A DNA stretch of 64,000 nucleotides. It comes from Tamarix chinensis (taxonomy: Eukaryota; Streptophyta; Magnoliopsida; Caryophyllales; Tamaricaceae). The DNA lies in assembly GCA_030549775.1 (NCBI GenBank), contig CM060173.1, positions 44,199,110 through 44,263,109 of the forward strand, written 5' to 3'. This document shows, piece by piece, positions 50,658 through 61,559 of this stretch. The position numbers and the translations under genes were made by a program. The notes beneath the pieces are model-generated. The model was not told the origin of the DNA. It did not search any database and saw only the letters and a list, made by a program, of their open reading frames with translations. Position 1 is the first letter of the stretch. Every line of letters starts with the position of its first letter.

Positions 50658-53050
50658 TGAAATACCCCCAATTGTTTTACAAAAATTTTTATTTTTAAGA
50701 CAATACCAAAGCATTTGCAAAACAAAACCGAGGAATGTTACCACCATATCAACCATGAGAGAAGTGTGTTAATCACCTAGCCCCTGCCTAATGCAAGACA
50801 AATGGAACAACAAATGAAAAATACATGCTCATAATATTAATGCAATAGTTAAAGATAATACAAGTGAGAAAAATAATGTAGATAGAAAGAGTATGATAGT
50901 TTCCAAATCCAAATAAAAAAAATCATTCCAAGAGTTTATATAACTAGAAGAACACAAACTTCCAAACATAGCAGACAAAACACCTCTAACCCTATTAGCC
51001 TAACTCTTAAGCATAAATATGAATCTCTGACCCCATGTAATGGCTTGCTAATTTTCCACATCATCACCCTTCGCATACTCTTACTAAGAGTTATACTCCT
51101 ACAAACTATCCTCTACTCCCCAAACCAAAAGCTGGATTATCACAGTGACCACACAAGTGCAATATCAATACAATGAAGTACTAGTAAAATATAATACCTA
51201 AAACATGATAAGCCTCATACAGCACATTGAAGTCACAAACCAAAATGATGATAAGTATACCACTGCAAATAAAACTTAGTCTTATGATAGTAATACAAAA
51301 AGACATGCTTGCATGGAACTCACGGAAGGATAACAATATGGTAAATGCATCACAATTGACACAATATAAACCATATTAGAATTCTCCCTCTATTGATCAC
51401 ACAATTTTAATTAATAAGATAGTTTGTTCAAACACGCCCAATTCTCCACCATAAACCAAAGTCATGGTAACAAAAATAATCATAATAGGATACCACACCG
51501 ACCACATGAGGTTATGATACATCAAAGGGATTTTTCTTGAGGGATACCAAACCCACCACACATCAAGTACACCTACCATAAGGGCTAAAACTAATCAAGA
51601 TACCACACCCACCACATATGGCTGAAGTACACCAAGGGGGATTATACTAAGATAACTCACCCTCTACACATTTAACGTCTTTGCCACAAGGGTTAAAAAG
51701 TTTGTATACAACACCTACCTAAGCAATAGAGAATATGAAGTGTCAGGACTTTGGATTGGAATACCTCACCTAACTATATTGGACATTGATGCCATACTAG
51801 CTTGCCATAATATAATCTTATACCTCAAAGATATGCGCATACCCTCTACCGACCGCAACCTGATAGAGAAGGAAATAGGTACTGAGTGAAATATATAAAC
51901 CAAATGGCAACCCACCCACTAACTCTTGGTCAGCTACCCTAAGAGTCAGAGAAAAAGGCTCGAAAAAAAGTCTTATTCCATTATTATGTATTTTCAAATA
52001 AAATCACAATTCACAGATAAAGTCCATAAATAACCAATTAGGTGTTTCTAAATGACAACACCAAACACGATTAAATTTCATTATTATCCAAATTAGGTGT
52101 TTCAAAGTCATAACACCAAACACATCACATAGCATAAAAGCCACCAATTGGGTACTTAGAGATTACAACAAACTTAACTAATTCTAGTCCCAAATATCAT
52201 CATTATGATTCTTATTAAATTTAGGGCAATCATAATTGAAATCATAATTTAAATATTACAATTACATAGAGGTATTAACATAAAAGGCCCAATAGAATAA
52301 CAATAATTAATAACCAAACCAAGTGGCATATAATCTAACCGATCAATCCATCCCTAAGACCGGTTGACTAGTCTGGTTATACTAAACCTAAGCCAAAACA
52401 ACACCTGAGGACCATTCAACTTGTTGGTCTCACCAATCAACTATTCATAAGAACTAATTGATGGGTTTGGTCCACCTAGTCGATGGGTCTAAGTAGATAC
52501 CAGACCACTTTGGTCTATAGAGTCATCAGTTGACGGGTTTGACAAAGTAATCAACTATTCATTGAAGCTAGTCAACTAGTTTATCAAAAAAAACTAATCT
52601 CACGACCAATCGATCTATATTTCCAAACCATAAAGATGCTCACACAACCAATTTATGGGTTCAATAAATCGATTGACTAATTCAAGAAAAATATTACCTA
52701 AACTTACAATATTCACACCCAAAACTTACTAAACTTTACCATAATAATCCTATAATGCTTCTACGTCATAAAACACACAAAAAGACATAATACACACATA
52801 AAATCATATGGATACATGATAATGTAGGCATTTAAATGAATCATGCTCAAATGGTCAACTCTTCCATAAAAATTAGAGAAACTTGACAATGCTAATTTTA
52901 GGAAGAAATTCAAACACATGCTCAAATTCTAGAATATAAATTAGATGATGCAGGTGTAAACACTCAAGAATTGGCATTCTTAAATATGGAACAAATTATT
53001 CTTCATTTGGAAAGGATCTCCCATAAAATTGAAGATAAAAGGATGGTTAT
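50658..53050 (-). repeat. Truncated minus-strand LTR-like repeat (copy H)
   Basis: It begins TGAAATACCCCCAATTG, and the following AAAAATTTTTATTTTTAAG and GAGGAATGTTACCACC line up with the inverted 3' ends of copies C and D. Next come a set of GATACCACACCCACCACAT repeats (51497-51640) and a cluster of CCAATCGAC-type motifs (52330-52680), also present in copy G. No 5' end (TATTACA) was found, so it is probably cut off by the inverted repeat starting near 53050. Confidence 0.5.
51497..51640. repeat. GATACCACACCCACCACAT repeats
   Basis: Three units (about 51498, 51543, 51600) of GATACCA-CACC-ACCACA followed by a variable part with ACATCAAAGGG or ACACCAAGGGG. Confidence 0.65.
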
Positions 53051-53635
53051 GCTGCTAGTAATAGAAGAAATGTAACACACAAGCTATTGGGCATCTACGT
53101 GCATGTGCATGGCATAGATGGCATGCATGGAGGGCATGGCCACATACATGGGGAGGAAATGTGTAGCTTGGCCATATATACTTATTAATTGAGCTAATTA
53201 ATTAGTTATGTAGTAGGGCTGGATATTAGCTAGAGTATAAAGTTAGCATAAAGTAGTAGAATATATTTTAGCTTGGTATCCTTTTGAATTATGCGGTTTA
53301 ACTAAATGATAGATTGGCTATATAAAGCCATGAAATCATGATTAGATGTAGAATTGGTTGATAAAATATTAAAGCTAAACACAATTTGAATTATTTGTGA
53401 GTTTAATTCAAGTTAATTAAATATGTGTGAATGATTAATCTTGAAAATCTTAATCTCTTTGTCTATATGAATTAGAGATTAAGTCCTATCCTTTTTACTC
53501 TCCATAATCAACATTTTTCTAGCCATCATTATCATCCAAAACTCACCCAAAATTGAAGCATAATTAAAACCCTAAACTGGTTTTAGCATTCAAAACTCTA
53601 ACCCTACTATTCAACCCATAACATAAACCTAACCC

Positions 53636-53680
53636 TAAAATTCAAAGTTAAACCCTAACCCTAACCCTAACCCACAAAAT
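53636..53680. repeat. Interstitial telomere-like tract
   Basis: AAACCCTAACCCTAACCC and related CCCTAA units in the left arm. The right arm has the inverted counterpart GGTTTAGGGTTAGTG at 54999, so the tract predates or came with the inverted repeat. Confidence 0.8.
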
Positions 53681-55371
53681 CATCTTCTATTAAACCCTAA
53701 CCTTTGAAGCATCATTATCATCAAAATATCATTATCAAATCAATATCACATTGATATCATCACATTCAAACCATCATCATCATTTATCCATCATCACTGA
53801 ATCAAAATCATCTTATTCGATTCATCATCATCTTTAGTTTGCCTTATTCGAATGCCTTCATCATCTAACCATCATGTTCAAAGCTTATTCTTATTAATCT
53901 CAACATACTCGAGCCTTAATCTCACAAAATTCAGAATACCATCCTCCCACACACATCTTTAGAGCAAGCTTGCACAAAACACAACAAACAAACAGGACCT
54001 CAATAAACTATAGAACCCCATTTATGTTAAAGATAGGAATGTACTACTTGAAAGCAATTATTTTAGAACAAAAGCTCTTACTAGATGGTGACCTAGAAAA
54101 AATCTATTCATAAAAGAATCAAAGTAAAAAAGAATTAAAATCACCATTGAAAACTTCATTAGAATCAATGAAAAATCATAAGCTAAAGTAGAAAAAACAA
54201 AACCTTTTCTCAAAAATAGGATGCCAAAAGAAAATAACTGAAATATTAAACCTTTCTCAAACCTTAATTCTTCCTTAGTTAAGGAAAACAAGAAATAACT
54301 ATACCCAATAGTAGAATAATAAAAAGGAGATAATGCTTGACCAAAGTGGGAGGAAACTATAACAAGTCTTAATTTTTTTTCTTAGCAAAGAGGAGAAAGG
54401 GAAAGAATGAAGGAATGCTCAACACTTGGAAATTTGTTAACCAAGAAAAGGGATAAAAGAGGAAGAAAAATTGGCAAGGAATGAAAATGGATGATAATGA
54501 AGGGTGCAGAGGTGAGGCTTTCTTGATATTCATAGAAGAGAGGGTGATGAGACTGGTAAGGCTGAGTGTAGGCAACGAAGAGGTAAAAGTTGACTTGATG
54601 GAGTGATGGGGGTTTAACTAGATGAGACTAGTAAGGTTTGGGGATCATAGGATAGTTTGTAGGGGTATAACTCTTAGTAAGATTATGCAAAGGATGATGA
54701 TTTGGAAAATTAGCAAGACATTTCTTGGGGTCGGAGATTCATATTCATGCTTAAGAGTTAGGCTAACAGGGTTAGTGGTGTTTTGCCCGCTATATTTGGA
54801 AGTTTGTATTCTTCTAGCTATTTAAATAGGGTTAGGTCTTGAGAATAAGCTTTGATGGTGATGATTCGAACAAAATAGATATGATTCGATGGTGATGGTT
54901 CAAATGATTTGTGATAATTAGAATATGCATTTGAAAATGGTATAGTGATGATGCTAAGATTTGAAGGTTAAGGTTTAGATGAAGGATGAGATTGTGGTTT
55001 AGGGTTAGTGTTAGGGTTTGATTCGAATAGAAAAGATAAAGTGTTGTTTGGTTTAGATGAAAGGTAGTAGGGTTTCTAATGTGTCAATCAAATTAGGGAT
55101 TTACTTAACATTAAATTAGAGTGGGATTTGGATGATAATTATGGCTGAAAAAATATGGATTAAGGAGAGTAGAAAAGATATGAATTAATCTATAATTCAC
55201 ACAAACAAAAAGATTAAAACGTTCAAGCTACATCGTCTTCACAGATTTAATTAACTTGAATTGAACTCACACAAAATTCACTTATATTCAACTTCAGTAT
55301 TGATCTTCAACTTTGGTTGCTCATGCCTATGCCTTATATGGCTAATTATAGCCCTTCTACTACTAGCTAAA

Positions 55372-56938
55372 TGATAAATGGGATTTATAGATTATTTTCA
55401 TGCATAAAAATGTCATTTATCCCTCATTAATTTTATAAGATTTAATCTTTTCGTCGAGTTTTTCTCTTTTGAATAGATTTTGCAGGAAAAGAAAAAAATT
55501 GAAGAAATTCAAGGAGAAATCAACGAAAAGATGAAATCAAGTAAAGAACACATCAAGAAACACTAAATCAAGGGGAGAAAAGTTGGAAATGAAGCAAATA
55601 CACCAAGAGAAGTTGTCCTGAAATTGTAAAGGAAGAATGGTGAAAGAACCAAAAACACGGCACCTCCGTCTTTCCTAAACATGGGTTATGTTAAAATCTT
55701 AGGCCTTGATTCAAAATCCAACAGTCGGCAGAGAAGTTGACAAAAAACACAGAGGCCCCGAGTTTCCTAAACACGGACCGTGTTTTCCTTAAAAATTGTA
55801 AATGTCCGTGCGACCTATTTCTAATATATTTTCTATCAATTCAGGGTTCGAGGGTAGTTTTTTTGAGATATCGAAACATTTTGAATGTACTCTCTTTCTC
55901 TATTCCCTTTAGAATATACATGTAATGCACAATTCCAACTTCTTTTATCTTCTTGCATTCTAGTGCACAATTGACAATCTACACTTCAATTGATAAGTTC
56001 CTCTCTATTCCTTTATCAATTGCAGTTTCTCCATTTTGATTGAATGCAAGTAAATTATATGCAATTACACTTTTTTTTATTCTATTGTTGTTGTGTTGTA
56101 TTACTATTAGATATTATTGTTGTGTTGTTGGCATTAATTTCAAATCATTGTATGTAATAGTATGGTTTCTAAATATGCAGATGTTAGAGTAAATAAAATA
56201 GGGTAGGATGATTTGAGGATGGAATTATGATTCAAATACGATAACGTACTTTGAATGTTTGGTTCTAGATGAAATTTAATTGAATTAATGGATAGAATTG
56301 AATGACTTCATATCATAGATTAAGAATTTAAACTAATTAGATTGATCACCTATTTAGTTTAGAACTTAATCTCTTCTAAGACAACCCAATTAACCCGTAA
56401 TTGTTAATTAATTTGTCTAAAGTAGTAAGAAGATTAATCGTTAATCTTGTCCATTAATTCGTACAATTGCATAATCCGAGCTTATGTGGTTATGATTGTA
56501 GTTGACTGGTTTCCATTCATAATGCTCCCATTAATTGAATCTAGTGTTCGTAACCTAGGTTATTAAATAGTTAGGAAATAAATTGAGAGCTTATTCAATT
56601 TATTAAGTTTGAGAGAAAGTAAAGAAATGAATTATTATGAGTTTCTAAAGGTCAACATTAAATCACATAGAATCATTCTTCTTCTTTGGGTATTTGATAT
56701 CTTGATTCCATCATCAATTCATTCCTTCCCTATTTATCAAATAGTGATTAAATCTTAGTATATTTAGATTTAGTATTAGAATTAATGAAAGTATATAACC
56801 GGGATTATAACATCAATTATAAAATTAGTGATTAAAATACCATTCCTAGTGGGTTTGACTCCTTCTTTCCATACACTACGTATTTGGAAATTAGGATTTA
56901 TTATTTATTAAATTTGTTGTGCATACAATAGCGGATCA
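55372..56938 (+). repeat. Solo LTR of a Ty3/gypsy Athila/Tat-like element
   Basis: It begins TGATAAATGGG and ends AATAGCGGATCA. CTAAA stands on both sides (55367-55371 and 56939-56943), a perfect 5-bp target duplication, and the inverted left arm shows no such insert. Inside, GCAGGAAAAGAAAAAAATTG near 55481 and ACACGGACCGTGTT near 55775 are typical wording of Athila/Tat-type plant LTRs (recalled, not searched). It is 1567 bases with no internal domain, so the rest was lost by LTR-LTR recombination. Confidence 0.82.
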
Positions 56939-57229
56939 CTAAATGCATAATTCAAAAGATTCCAAGCTAAAAGATATTATGCTACCATTATGCTAACTTT
57001 ATGCTACTTTATACTTTACCTATTATCCAACTATACTACTTAATTAATTAATAAGCTACCATTAATATTAGTGCTTGAAAAGTCTAAAAATAAAATCCCC
57101 ATTCATGCATTCACTCATTTCATATATGCCATGCACATGCACATAGACACTTAGTTGCTTATTTGTTCTATTTTTTGTAACGTAACTATTCATTGGTCTT
57201 TAAATGTAACACCCCAAAATTCACTATTT

Positions 57230-58400
57230 TTTTCTTTCCATTCCTTTTTCCTCTTCTTTTTCATTTTTTCTTTCTTCCTCTCCTTTCTCCTTTCCTCTTT
57301 TCTCTTCATTTTCCCCTAATTAGGCATGCCTTCCCGTGGTCCAAACCTTCTTTTTCTTTTCTTCCTCTTTCGGCATAGCCCGGCACACTGTGTTTCATTT
57401 CTTTTCCAGCCTGCCAGTTCCTTCCCCTTTCTTTTTTTTCTTTTTCCTCCTAGACCACTGGTCCACACCCCACCTCCTTCTTCCTCCTTCTTTACCTTCC
57501 CCATCAACTTGCAACTCCCCAACGCTTCCGAGAATCACGTCACTGACCGACCAATTCTCTCATCTCTCTTCCCTACTAACTCGCCTGCCGATCGACCAAA
57601 CCAACATTCCTCTCTTCTCGCATGATTTTCCCTCTCCCTGGCTAATCACCCCTACCATGAAACCTACCTGCGCCCACCTACCGTCACCGACTGGAGCATT
57701 CCCACCTACCTTCCCCTCTTCTCCCATCTCCCCTCTGACCATATCCCCTCCTTTAACTCTATAAATACCCCCATAACCAGTATGGATTAAGCTTTTGATT
57801 TCCAACCCAGAAAACCCCCTTGTGTGCCACCGCCCTTTTAGACACCATTAACTTCGTCGTCATCCAATGCTGCTATTTGAACAACCCACAGCAACACTCC
57901 TTGCACCACCCTCTACCTAACCACACCTCCTTTCTCCCTCAATTTTCCCTACATGAGCCACCCCGGCCGTGCAAAGTAACCTTCTCGACCAGCTATTCCT
58001 TCCATCTCCACCACCCTTCTCACCACTATTAGCCAACACTTCTGCCGTAATCACTACCTCCTACACCTCCCAAACTACCCTGCACACTTCTCTCTACCTT
58101 CCCTTATCCTTATTTTCCCCTTCCTCCCTCTCCTTCTCTCTTTTTCTCTTTCCTCCACTCTCGGCCACCATAACCATGACCGTGCACCGCCACCTTTTGT
58201 TGTGTTGCTACCCTAATTCCACTCCTCTCCATCTATACAACCATAAACAACCCAACTTTCACCCTCTTTCTCCTTCTCCTTTTCCTAGCACTCAACTATC
58301 TCTCTTTTCTTCTCTTTTTCCTACCACTACCGCTGCCACTGTGGACCACCACCGATGCCACCTGTCACCACTAACCCAAAGTGGTACCCTAAGCCCTCTC
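57230..58400 (+). repeat. C/T-rich tract of copy D
   Basis: Strong pyrimidine bias on the plus strand. Long frames here (for example 57336-57764) encode Ser/Pro/Leu/Phe-rich text caused by composition; they match nothing and are not called as genes. CTCTATAAATACC near 57757 resembles a TATA box and could be the LTR promoter. Confidence 0.6.
57757..57766 (+). promoter_or_regulatory. TATA-like box in copy D
   Basis: TCTATAAATA in the context ACTCTATAAATACCCCC, a good plant TATA box in a repeat with no gene downstream. It would fit the U3/R boundary of an LTR. Confidence 0.5.
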
Positions 58401-58463
58401 AACCCATAAACCCTAATTATACAAGCTTTATTTATTTATTTTTATTATATTTCTATTATTTAG

Positions 58464-58465
<2 letters not shown>

Positions 58466-58552
<87 letters not shown>

Positions 58553-58648
58553 GGAGGGTTGAAGCCCTATTTTGTTTTTATTCTGAGTATTATTAATATT
58601 AGTATTATTGTTATTGTTATTATTATGTATCATCGTCATCATCATCAT

Positions 58649-58692
<44 letters not shown>

Positions 58693-58831
58693 TTATTTCA
58701 ATGTAGGGTTAAAACCCTACTTTACATTATTTTTTATTAATATCATTATTTTTATTATCATTATTATTACTTTATAATATTATTATTGTTTTTATTATTT
58801 TTATTTTTACTCATTTTATTATTATTATTAT

Positions 58832-58866
<35 letters not shown>

Positions 58867-58890
58867 TTTCGATGAAGGGTTGAAGCCCTT
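58466..58890 (+). repeat. Trinucleotide belt with repeated AGGGTTGAAGCCCT hairpins
   Basis: (TTA)n at 58466-58548, (CTA)n at 58650-58692 and (TAG)n at 58832-58865 are each followed by a short palindrome: AGGGTTGAAGCCCT at 58555 and 58876, AGGGTTAAAACCCT at 58705. The units recur every 150-170 bases, each with its own microsatellite. Confidence 0.85.
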
Positions 58891-59534
58891 ATTTCATAAT
58901 TATTTTGAATTATACCATTATTATTATTGTTATTGTTGTTGTTGTTGTTATCATTATTATTATTTTAATTATCATTATTATTATTATTAAGATAAAATCT
59001 TCAAACCTTACATTATACTCTTTTCCAATATTATTATTATTACTTTTATCCTTAGCAATATTAGTATTTTGTTAGTGTTATTACTATTATATGATTATTT
59101 TATCTAAAACCCTAATCTCAGAATAAATTAGGAAATATTAGTATTTTTGGTAGGAGAGAACCTAATATTTAGTTTTTCCCTCTTATAAGTGAGACAAGTC
59201 AAAACCCTATGGAGGTGTAGGAACGTGCTCCAAGACCGATGTCGTATGAGGTAAGGGTGTAGCTAAGGCCATATGTATGTAATGTGTTTTGTATGCCTTG
59301 TATGCTATGCTCCATGATATGTGATGTATCCTATGTGTATTGTTATAACTATTTTATGTGTAGTGTGGCTTCTAGTTGAGGTATGTTTATATGTTATTTT
59401 ATGGCATGCGTATAATATGTATAAGCTGTGATTATGATGTGATTTGTTGTGGCCCTTTAGGACATGCATGCTAGGTTATGTAATGTGATGATAGGAAGTG
59501 AAAGGATGTGGATTTGACTTAAATGTTACATGAC

Positions 59535-59690
59535 CATGAGTGGAAGAATCTAGGGTTTTCATGAACATATCTAGGTTTTTGTATGGATAAATTTAGAGTT
59601 TTGCATGGGAGAATCTAAGTACATATAGAAGAATCTAGGGTTTTCATGGGTGAATCTAGGGTTTCACCTGGGAGTTTAGGGTTTGCATGA
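59535..59690 (+). repeat. Short tandem repeats of GAATCTAGGGTTTTCATG
   Basis: Five or six degenerate units of about 25-35 bases sharing AATCTAGGGTTT and CATG. Confidence 0.65.
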
Positions 59691-60499
59691 AAAAGTTCAA
59701 AGGGCTGCATAGGATGTATAAAGTCTGCATGGGGTGAATTTTACATATGAAAGTTGATTTGGGGTGTGAGAAAGGTAATGGAAGAGTTTTTTGGGTGAAT
59801 GGGAGCTTTGGGTGAAAAATAGTATGTGGGACAATATAAGAGTACATAGGAGATCAAGCTAGGGTTTGGGAGAAAACCCTAGTCTGGGAAGGTGGTAAAA
59901 AGAGAATTAAATGAGGGTGAGTGGAGTACGAGATGAGGGTGGAAATTATCATGTGAGGGATGAGCATAATTAGCATGGAAAAATAAGATGTGGAAGGTGA
60001 GAAATGGAGGGGTGACATGTGGAAATGAGGAAGCTAGGGTTTGGTGTTGCAAGTTAGGGTTTGATGTGACTACCTAGGGTTTGTGATCACACGTGTACTT
60101 GGGGAGTAAAACGTAATAATGATGGTTGAATCTAAGGCTATGATGAGTAGGATGGGTGTTAAAAAAGTTTGGGTTTGTGAAGTGGAATAGGATGGGTCAC
60201 ATAGGCCCAAATTAGGGTTTCTAGAGAAAATCCTAGATTAAGGTAGTAAGTGGACTTAGAGGTGTATGGAAGTGGGCCTTAACCTATACACTTAAGAGTT
60301 GAGCCTCTAGTTTCAGTTAAGGTAAGAAGGAAAGGGTGATGGGGCAAGTTAGGAGGTATAAGAGTCTCATGATATCAGACGAGTCCTTTTAAAGGATAAG
60401 CGTAGAGGGAGTTAGTCATACATGTCTAGGGTGAAACTTTTTGAATAAGACACGGTAAACCATTAATTATGTAAATTGGAAGATTGTTGAGCCAGGCCC

Positions 60500-60800
60500 A
60501 GACTAGTCCACCGGCATATAATAGTGGTTAGGGAATTTTTCCTATGAGTGACCAATCCACTAGCGAATAATAGTGGTTAGGTACATTATGCCTGCATGTT
60601 TCCGGTCCACTGGCTATAATAGTGAGGGATTCCATGATTAACAAACTGAACACAATTGTGCTAAGATATGGTAAAGACATTAAGTAATTACAATGAAACA
60701 CCATAAGAGTCGGGGCCAGACCGATCTACCGGTAATCATAGTGGTGAGGAAATTTTTGCCTTGTACGTTTTTGATCCACCGACTAGAATAATGGGTTTCC
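60500..60800 (+). repeat. Palindromic motif cluster of copy D
   Basis: Five motifs near 60518, 60567, 60605, 60727 and 60777, for example CCACCGGCATATAATAGTGG and CCACTAGCGAATAATAGTGG. They are in two groups, as in copy C. Confidence 0.72.
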
Positions 60801-61559
60801 TACACTCGCATGGCATGATAAAAAGTATAGTGCGAAATGAGCATTGATCAGAGATTAAATAATCAATTTATCAAGAATATAATTTGTCCTTTATTTATAT
60901 ATCTAAAGGTATCGTATGTTGTATTATCTTTCTTGGATTATGTTTCTTTTGTGTATTAGCCTTAGTACACAGTTACCTTACTTAGTACGTAGTGTACTGA
61001 CCACCTGTTTCATAGGTGCTACACATTCCCACGAGCATAAGGCCCTTCAGGCTTTGTGTAGGCAGATGATACTTATTTTGATGCATTTGATGTTAATGAG
61101 GCATCAGGCAGGGTTGAGTGCTGAGTTTAGACTCAACACGAGGATCAAGAGTGGCGTGGCTGGATTTCCCTTGTATGATTTTCTAATTATGTTTTAATTT
61201 TCCTAGATTATTCTTTTACTGTTTGTAAACTTATTTCCTCTTAAGGAACATTGACTATGTACACTAGTTTATAACACTTCGACTATGCACTCTGATTTAT
61301 ATATTTTAATGGTTTAATGTCTATTTGAAGTCCAAATTTGGATTAATTTATGATGATTATTAAATTTCTTTTAGCCTTAGCACTTGGTACTAGAACGGTC
61401 AGAGTGAACCAATTTGGTACTAAGTGTGATGGTAACATCCCCAGAATTCACAAGTTTTAATTTAAGTGCTTTCATTTTAAAAAAATAGTAAATTTTTGGG
61501 TGTTACATCAAATTTGTTAGAGACACTTTCCAAATAAAGAATAATTGGTTCTATAATTA

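Larger units (their letters stand above)
53050..57195. mobile_element. Large inverted repeat, candidate foldback or Mutator-like element
   Basis: The left arm (about 53050-53960) is the inverted copy of the right arm (about 54836-55371 plus 56939-57195). Examples: GCCATGCACATGCAC at 57129 against GTGCATGTGCATGGC at 53099; TTTAATTAACTTGAATTGAA at 55245 against TTTAATTCAAGTTAATTAAA at 53401; AGCTTATTCTTATTAA at 53882 against AATAAGCTTTGATG at 54844. Arms are roughly 0.8-0.9 kb with a loop of about 0.87 kb (53960-54836) that has no recognisable gene. A solo LTR splits the right arm. Long inverted arms suit a Mutator-like or foldback element, but neither exact ends nor a 9-bp duplication could be read. 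Confidence 0.6.
57205..61507 (+). repeat. Complete long LTR-like repeat (copy D)
   Basis: It begins TGTAACACCCCAAAATTC and ends TTTTTGGGTGTTACA, imperfect inverted ends. Flanks are TTAAA and TCAAA, a 5-bp duplication with one change. The 4303 bases hold, in order: a C/T-rich tract (57230-58400), a trinucleotide belt with repeated hairpins (58466-58890), a G/A-leaning segment with GAATCTAGGGTTTTCATG repeats (59535-59690), palindromic motifs (60500-60800) and a conserved patch CTTAGTACGTAGTGTACTGA near 60979. No protein domain was seen. I saw no direct repeat between the two halves, so a solo LTR rather than a two-LTR element is favoured. Confidence 0.75.

Noticed and set aside
53636..53680. 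CCCTAA runs as a chromosome end
   Set aside because: They are short, internal, and mirrored in the other arm of an inverted repeat, with transposons on both sides.
57336..57764. 142-residue Ser/Pro/Phe-rich frame and overlapping frames
   Set aside because: The C/T-biased tract keeps several frames open by chance; frames are not kept in sister copies B and C.
58355..58777. 140-residue Tyr-rich frame
   Set aside because: It reads through (TTA)n and (CTA)n tracts in copy D; there is no family match.
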